From DASTOB01 sp035720425 (GTDB taxonomy: Bacteria > Chloroflexota > Limnocylindria > Limnocylindrales > CSP1-4): a DNA stretch of 26,836 bases. Both the position numbers and the translations under genes were made by a program. The notes beneath the pieces were generated by a model, which saw only the letters and a list, made by a program, of their open reading frames with translations, searched no databases and was not told where the DNA came from. The DNA is taken from the NCBI GenBank assembly GCA_035720425.1, contig DASTOB010000136.1, positions 1 through 26,836 on the forward strand, written 5' to 3'. Shown here piece after piece: positions 21,957-26,836 of the stretch (the first letter of the stretch is position 1; every line of letters starts with the position of its first letter).

Positions 21957-23231
21957 ATGGCGCCCGGGAAATCGATGTCGATGTCGACCGAACGCGAGGA
22001 CCAGCTCTCGCAGCTGCGCTTCCTCCACAAGGTCGCGCGCCTCGCGACGACGGCGCGAACATGGGACGAGCTGCTCGAGACCGTCGTCGACGGCACCCGC
22101 GACGCGCTCCATGCCGACGTCTCCTCGCTGTACCTGCTCGATCGGGATGGAGCGTACCTGACCCTCGCCGCCACGAACGGGCTCGACCGCTACCAGATCG
22201 GCCGGGCCCGCGTCCCGTTCGGCGAGGGGGTGACCGGCCGCGTGGCTGCCAGCCGCCGGCCACTCGTCATCCCGGACGTCCGGGCAGACCCGCGCTTCCT
22301 GTGGGTCCGCGGCATCGACCAGCGCCGGTTCGTCGCCTCGATGCTGTCCGTACCGCTCACGTGGCGCGACCAGATCGTCGGCGTCCTCAACGTCCAGACC
22401 GAACAGTCGCGCGACTTCAGCGAGGCGGACGTTGACCAGCTCGGTGCCATCGCCGACCTGCTCGCCGGGATCGTCGAGAAGGGACGCCTCCAGACGGAGG
22501 CTGAAGCGCGGGTCGAGGACCTCAAGGCGATCGACCAGGCGCGCACGGAGCTCATCGCCCTCGTCACCCACGAGCTGCGGACGCCGCTCGCCGTCGTCCG
22601 CGCCTACGCCGACCTCCTCGCCGACGATCCCCCGCTCGAGGGTCGCGAGTCGCGCGACCCGGTCCGCCGCGCGCAGCGCGCGGCGTGGCATCGGGCGACG
22701 CTCGAGCAGGTCGAGCGGCTCGACCGACTCGTCGACTCGATCCTCGCCTCGGTGCGCGTGGTCCCCGATCAGCCGGCGGCCCTCGTCCCGACCGATGTCG
22801 GTGGCACGATCGCCGACGTCGTCGGCGGCCTCGAGCCGATTCTCCACCAGCACCGCCTCGACGTGCGCGAGGGCATCGCTCTCCAGGTCCTCGCCGATCC
22901 GCCTCGCCTGCGCCAGATCGTCGAGCACCTCGTCGAGAACGCCGTGAAGTACGCCCCGCCGGAGACGACGATCACGATCGACTGGCGGCTCGTCGAGGGC
23001 GTCGTGCGGCTCGGCGTGACCGACGAAGGCCCGGGCATCCCGGCGGAGTGGAGGGAGCGGATCTTCGAGCCGTATGCTCGGCGCGACACGCACACCGCGC
23101 GCGGGTCCGGGATCGGGCTGTACGCGGCCAAGCGGCTCGGTGAATCGATGGGTGCCCGCCTCTGGTGCGAGCCCGCCGAGCCGACCGGAACCCGCTTCGT
23201 GGTCGCCCTGCCGGCGGCGGTCGCGGTCTAG
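21957..23231 (+). CDS. Soluble GAF-domain sensor histidine kinase
   Basis: This is a 424-residue cytoplasmic kinase without membrane helices. In-frame GTG 21948 and ATG 21951 are alternative starts; ATG 21957 is preferred because of the promoter-like box before it. A GAF domain spans about 35-170 (YLLDRDGAYLTLAATNG, FGEGVTGRVAA, VPLTWRDQIVGVLNVQ). The dimerisation and phosphoacceptor helix follows, with H-box LVTHELRTPLAVVRAY and phospho-His at about 205. The ATPase domain shows the N-box (VEHLVENAVKYAP), the G1 box (DEGPGIP) and the G2 box (GSGIGLYAAKRL). The signal sensed by the GAF domain is unknown. The adjacent response regulator starts 9 bp after its stop. Confidence 0.92.
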   Translation: MAPGKSMSMSTEREDQLSQLRFLHKVARLATTARTWDELLETVVDGTRDALHADVSSLYLLDRDGAYLTLAATNGLDRYQIGRARVPFGEGVTGRVAASRRPLVIPDVRADPRFLWVRGIDQRRFVASMLSVPLTWRDQIVGVLNVQTEQSRDFSEADVDQLGAIADLLAGIVEKGRLQTEAEARVEDLKAIDQARTELIALVTHELRTPLAVVRAYADLLADDPPLEGRESRDPVRRAQRAAWHRATLEQVERLDRLVDSILASVRVVPDQPAALVPTDVGGTIADVVGGLEPILHQHRLDVREGIALQVLADPPRLRQIVEHLVENAVKYAPPETTITIDWRLVEGVVRLGVTDEGPGIPAEWRERIFEPYARRDTHTARGSGIGLYAAKRLGESMGARLWCEPAEPTGTRFVVALPAAVAV

Positions 23232-23240
23232 GAGGACAGC

Positions 23241-23933
23241 ATGGCCCAGCGATCGCTGCGCATCCTCGTCGTCGACGACGATCCCGCGATGGTCGGCGCG
23301 ATCACCGCGCTCGTCGGGACGGAGGGCCACCAGGTGATCACCGCCTACGACGGGCTGACGGCCGTCCGCCGGTTCCGCGAGGAGGCCCCGGACATCGTGC
23401 TGCTCGATCTCGCCATGCCGGGTCCGGACGGCTTCACCGTGGCCGGTCAGATCCGGGCCACCGGTCCCGCGCCGATCCTCGTCGTGTCCGGCGAGAGCGC
23501 GGAGGCGGCCAAGGTCAAGGCACTCGGCATCGGCGCGGACGACTACCTCGTCAAGCCGTTCGGGAAGGCGGAGCTGCTGGCCCGGATCCATGCCGTCATG
23601 CGCCGGGTCGACCGATCGATCGGGGGCGCGGGCGCCGGGCCGGTCGAAGCCGGCGCGCTCAGCCTCGATCCGGGACGCCACGACGCGCGGGTCGGCGAGA
23701 CGGCGCTCCAGCTCACGCCGACGGAGTTCCGGTTGCTCGAGGCGCTCGTCCGGGCGAACGGCGACATCGTGCCGCACCTTCAGCTCGCGCGGGCCGGCTG
23801 GCCGGCCGAGGCCGACCCCGATCTGCTGTGGCTGAAGCCGCATCTTGCCCGGCTGCGCGCCAAGGTCGACGCGGCCGGCGGGCCGGCGATCGTCGCCGTG
23901 CGCGGCGTCGGCTATCGGATCGAGGTCGACTGA
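23241..23933 (+). CDS. OmpR/PhoB-family response regulator
   Basis: This 230-residue regulator has a receiver domain (1-120): acidic pocket DDD at 12-14, phospho-acceptor D56 in VLLDLAMPG, S83 and K105 (VKPFGKAE). A Gly-rich linker leads to a winged-helix DNA-binding domain (about 135-230) with LTPTEFRLLEALVRANGDIV, LKPHLARLRAKV and the ending VRGVGYRIEVD. It is the likely partner of the kinase upstream. The ribosome binding site AGGAGGA lies 6 nt before ATG 23241. Its targets are unknown; no obvious tandem site was seen upstream of the pair. Confidence 0.94.
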   Translation: MAQRSLRILVVDDDPAMVGAITALVGTEGHQVITAYDGLTAVRRFREEAPDIVLLDLAMPGPDGFTVAGQIRATGPAPILVVSGESAEAAKVKALGIGADDYLVKPFGKAELLARIHAVMRRVDRSIGGAGAGPVEAGALSLDPGRHDARVGETALQLTPTEFRLLEALVRANGDIVPHLQLARAGWPAEADPDLLWLKPHLARLRAKVDAAGGPAIVAVRGVGYRIEVD

Positions 23934-23949
23934 GGTCGACCGAACCTCG

Positions 23950-24171
23950 TCAGGCGGCGAGGACGCGCCCCGCGGCGTCGTGAGCGCGGTCCGCACAGTC
24001 CACCCGGCAACCGCGGGCGTCACGCCCGGCGAGCGGATTGAAGTGGCGGAACGTCGTGCCATCCGACGCACCCTCGAGGCGGCAGCCGCATGCGGCGCAC
24101 GTCACCGGAGCACCATGGCCGTCGCGAACGGCGAGCGGGGCGCGGAATTCTCGATCGGGCGGGTGGATCAT
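23950..24171 (-). CDS. Small Cys-rich (zinc-ribbon-like) protein coupled to glutamate synthase
   Basis: This 73-residue protein starts at ATG 24171, overlapping the last 3 bases of the gltB stop region as ATGA, a classic translational coupling. Cysteines 25, 28 and 30 (TCAACGC) and 55 and 59 (GCRVDC), with H43 (FRHFNP), suggest a metal site. GRDARGCRVDCADRAHD is distinctive, and the codon usage matches its neighbours, so it looks like a real gene and not a shadow. I do not recognise the family. Coupling suggests it acts with or is dosed like glutamate synthase, for example as an assembly or regulatory partner (inference). Confidence 0.7.
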   Translation of the reverse strand: MIHPPDREFRAPLAVRDGHGAPVTCAACGCRLEGASDGTTFRHFNPLAGRDARGCRVDCADRAHDAAGRVLAA

Positions 24172-26836
24172 GCCCCAACGCTACGTGCGACCGACCCGCC
24201 GATCGGCGTCGGTGCGGGTGCGCCCAGGTTGCGATCCGGTGCCGGAAGGCCGTCCGGGACGCCCGCCGGCGTGCCGATCGCCGCCTCGGCCGCTTCCGCC
24301 ACCGCGAGCGGCTCGACGAGCCAGACGTCGTCGTCGTGCGGGTCTGCCGTGGTGATCATCGAGGCGAGCGCGGATCCGGCGTCCCGATGGGCCTCGACGA
24401 GGCGGCGGAACTCGGCCAGCCGCTCCAGCCCGTCCGGGCGATCCGCGACGACGGACGCGAGGCGCCGTGCGCGCACGCTCGGCGCGTGCAGCGCGGCCAC
24501 GTGCCGGCCGGACGGGTCATAGAGGTACGCCCGTCCCCCGGTCATGCCGGCCCCGAAGTTCGCACCGACCGGCCCGAGCACGACGACCGTTCCGCCGGTC
24601 ATGTACTCGCAGCCGTGCGGGCCGATGCCCTCGACGACCGCGTCGGCGCCGCTATTGCGGACGCCGAAACGCATCCCCGCCCGGCCAACGAGGTGGAGCC
24701 GGCCGCCGGTCGCCCCGTACAGGCACGTGTTGCCGGCGATCGCCGCGCTCCGGGCGGTCGTACCGAGATCTGGCTCCGGAACCACAACGACGGTGCCGCC
24801 GGACAGGCCCTTGCCGACGTAGTCGTTGGCCTGCCCGACGAGGCGCAGGTTCATGCCGTGCGTGGCGAAGGCACCGAACGACTGGCCGGCCGATCCGTGC
24901 AGCTCGAGCCGGATCGGGCCCCGCAGCTCGCCCCGCTCGATCGCCCCGGCGATCGACGCGCCGAACGACCGATCCGCGGTGGTGAGCGAGAGGCCGGACG
25001 CGGCGAACGATCCCTGGCCGGCGAGCGCGCGAACGAGACGCGTCTCGAGCGCCGAGGCCTGGGCATGCACCGCGGCCGATCCGGCCGCCGCGGGATCGGC
25101 CCGGCGGGCCGCATCGGCCGACCATGACGCGCCGCCGAGCGCCGCGCGGAGGTCATGGGTCGTGCGGGTGCGGGCCGGGGTCAGCCGGCGGGCCTCGCCG
25201 ACGACCTCGCCGACGGTCCGGGCGCCGATCGCCGCGAGCTCCCGCCGCAGGTCCTCGGCGAGGTTGATCGCGAACCGCTCGACCTGCTCCGGCGTCCCGG
25301 TGAACTTGGCGCGGAGGTCCTCGCGCTGGGTGGCGACGCCGGTGGGACACGTGTCGAGGTGGCACTGACGTGCCATGTCGCAGCCGACGGCGACGAGCAT
25401 GGCCGTGCCGAATGCGAACTCCTCCGCGCCGAGCAGCGCGGCGGCGAGCAGGTCGCGCCCCGTCTGGAGGCCGCCGTCCGTGCGGAGCGCCACGCGGTCA
25501 CGCAGGCCGTTGCGGAGCAGGACCTGGTGGACCTCGGCGAGGCCGAGCTCCCACGGCGCCCCTGCGTGCTTGATCGATGAGAGCGGGCTCGCGCCGGTGC
25601 CCCCGGCGTGGCCGGACAGGTGGACGTACGTCGCGCCCGCCTTCGCGACGCCCGCGGCGATCGTCCCGACCCCGCGACTGGCGACGAGCTTGACTCCGAT
25701 CCGGGCCGACGGGTTGATCGCCCGGAGATCCGCGATGAGCTGGGCGAGGTCCTCGATCGAGTAGATGTCGTGGTGCGGTGGCGGGCTGATGTACGACATG
25801 TTCGGCTGGCCGCGCCGGAGCGAGGCGATGTACGCGGTCGCCTTCTTGGCCGGCAGCTGGCCACCCTCGCCGGGCTTGGAGCCCTGGGCGATCTTGATCT
25901 CGAGCTGGTCCGCCCGGGCGAGGTACGTGGCGGTGACCCCGAAGCGGGCCGAGGCGACCTGCTTGATCTTCGCGTCGTGGCGGCGGCCCTCGGCGTCGGG
26001 CAGGTACCAGGTCGGGTCCTCCCCGCCCTCACCGGTGTTCGCGGCGCCACCCGCCCGTTGGATGCCGATGGTGAGTGCCTGGTGGGCCTCGGGGCTCAGC
26101 GCACCGACGCTCATGGCGGAAACGACGAACCGCCGCACGATCGAGCGCGCCGATTCGACCTCGTCGAGCGGGACCGGGGTGGTCGCCCGTCGGATCCGCA
26201 GGTCATCGCGCGGTACTGCGCGGTCCCCGCTCGCCCGCAGGACACCGGCGCGGAACCGCTCGAGCTGGTGATCGATGCTTCCCTCGGCCGAGGTGTCGGC
26301 GATCGCCTGGACCTCGCCCACGATCTTTGGCGCGAAGAGGTGCGCCTCACCGTCGGTACGGAACCGTGCGAACCCCGGGTCGGGTAGACGCGGCTCGCGT
26401 CCGGGCGGCGGAGCCGGGATTGCGAGCGCGGCCGCGCGCCGGCGGAGCTGGCGATCGGCCAGGTCGCCCAAAGTGACGCGACCCGGCCATGCGGCCGCGG
26501 TCGGGAAGCAGCGCGCGATGACGTCCGGCGCAAGGTCGAGCGTGTCGATCAGCGCGCCGCCCACATACGAGGCGATGGCGCTGATGCCCATTCGCGCCAG
26601 CGTCTTGCGCAGGCCCGCCTCGAATGCCGTCATCAGGTTCGCCACCGTGTCGGCCGGGGTGAGCTCTTCGGCCCCGCGCGTCCCGGCCAGTTCGGCCGCG
26701 ACCGCGACCGCGAGCCGCGGATGGACCGCGGTCGCGCCGGCGGCCAGGGTCATGGCCACGGCATGGACGTCGAGGGGGTCGGCCGCGTCGACGATGAGGT
26801 CCGTGCGCCCGCGTAGGCCCGCTTCCGTGAGCGCGG
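24168..26836 (-). CDS. gltB: Glutamate synthase large subunit (N-terminal part beyond window)
   Basis: The frame enters at the window edge (…GLRGRTDLIVDAADPLDVHAVAM) and runs to TGA at 24168-24170; the N-terminal glutaminase domain is outside. The visible part contains the end of the central domain (VHPRLAVAVAAELAG, LTPADTVANLMTAFEAGLRKTLARMGISAIASY), then the FMN-binding synthase barrel (MSVGALSPEAHQAL, IKIAQGSKPGEGGQLPAKK, YISPPPHHDIYSIEDLAQLI, GHAGGTGASPLSS). The 3Fe-4S cluster motif is VGCDMARQCHLDTCPTGVA. The C-terminal GXGXG beta-helix (GKGLSGGTVVV, AIAGNTCLYGATGG, GPHGCEYMTGGTVVVLG) follows. It converts 2-oxoglutarate and glutamine-derived ammonia into glutamate. No gltD-like small subunit is in the window. 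Confidence 0.96.
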   Translation of the reverse strand, partial: ALTEAGLRGRTDLIVDAADPLDVHAVAMTLAAGATAVHPRLAVAVAAELAGTRGAEELTPADTVANLMTAFEAGLRKTLARMGISAIASYVGGALIDTLDLAPDVIARCFPTAAAWPGRVTLGDLADRQLRRRAAALAIPAPPPGREPRLPDPGFARFRTDGEAHLFAPKIVGEVQAIADTSAEGSIDHQLERFRAGVLRASGDRAVPRDDLRIRRATTPVPLDEVESARSIVRRFVVSAMSVGALSPEAHQALTIGIQRAGGAANTGEGGEDPTWYLPDAEGRRHDAKIKQVASARFGVTATYLARADQLEIKIAQGSKPGEGGQLPAKKATAYIASLRRGQPNMSYISPPPHHDIYSIEDLAQLIADLRAINPSARIGVKLVASRGVGTIAAGVAKAGATYVHLSGHAGGTGASPLSSIKHAGAPWELGLAEVHQVLLRNGLRDRVALRTDGGLQTGRDLLAAALLGAEEFAFGTAMLVAVGCDMARQCHLDTCPTGVATQREDLRAKFTGTPEQVERFAINLAEDLRRELAAIGARTVGEVVGEARRLTPARTRTTHDLRAALGGASWSADAARRADPAAAGSAAVHAQASALETRLVRALAGQGSFAASGLSLTTADRSFGASIAGAIERGELRGPIRLELHGSAGQSFGAFATHGMNLRLVGQANDYVGKGLSGGTVVVVPEPDLGTTARSAAIAGNTCLYGATGGRLHLVGRAGMRFGVRNSGADAVVEGIGPHGCEYMTGGTVVVLGPVGANFGAGMTGGRAYLYDPSGRHVAALHAPSVRARRLASVVADRPDGLERLAEFRRLVEAHRDAGSALASMITTADPHDDDVWLVEPLAVAEAAEAAIGTPAGVPDGLPAPDRNLGAPAPTPIGGSVARSVGA

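Overview
This is a GC-rich (roughly 70%) bacterial chromosome segment with densely packed genes on both strands. Gene content fits a free-living aerobe or facultative aerobe. The A2-type cytochrome oxidase cluster with a divergent CtaG, the seven-iron ferredoxin, short sigma70-like promoters directly next to start codons, and the use of GTG/TTG starts suggest Chloroflexota (a Limnocylindria/Ellin6529-like lineage) or, less likely, Actinomycetota. That placement is inference; no rRNA gene is present to test it.

Layout. 1-596 (-): truncated zinc-ribbon SAM methyltransferase. 730-1020 (-): seven-iron ferredoxin. 1107-1628 (-): cupredoxin lipoprotein. An 18-bp perfect palindrome lies over its start, facing a polyamine-type ABC operon in the order ATPase, binding protein, permease, permease (potA-potD-potB-potC, 1755-5871). 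5872-6375 has no convincing large gene. Then come a small membrane protein (6376-6756), a YHS-domain protein (-), a DksA/TraR zinc-finger protein overlapping a threonine-dehydratase-like PLP enzyme, and a convergent ctaG (-).

9654-14898 is the centrepiece: a cytochrome oxidase operon of coxB, coxA, coxC, a small coxD-like protein, an unrecognised membrane-cupredoxin protein and a TlpA/ResA thioredoxin, closed by a strong hairpin. CoxA has the A2-type YSHPxVY signature. The C-terminus of CoxB, which carries cytochrome c in classical caa3 oxidases, here carries a blue-copper (cupredoxin) domain with intact ligands. A second copy, about 60% identical by eye, sits at the C-terminus of the membrane protein four genes downstream, which also contains an internal tandem duplication. 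With the separate cupredoxin lipoprotein at 1107-1628, the window has three type-1 copper modules and no CxxCH cytochrome c motif in the genes read. I read this as a terminal oxidase whose electron entry may be copper-based.

14972-15583 (-) is an anchored hypothetical protein. An initiator tRNA gene (-) follows, with a near-consensus promoter abutting its 5' end. 15.9-16.4 kb is a repeat-rich spacer (12-bp minisatellite, 91-bp imperfect inverted repeat, 45-bp tandem repeat). Next come an MFS transporter (-), a small membrane protein coupled to an S51-type peptidase (+), PEP carboxylase (-) with a Gly/Ala-repeat insertion in its mobile loop, a GAF histidine kinase and an OmpR-type regulator (+), and finally a small Cys-rich protein overlapping the end of glutamate synthase large subunit (-), which runs off the window.
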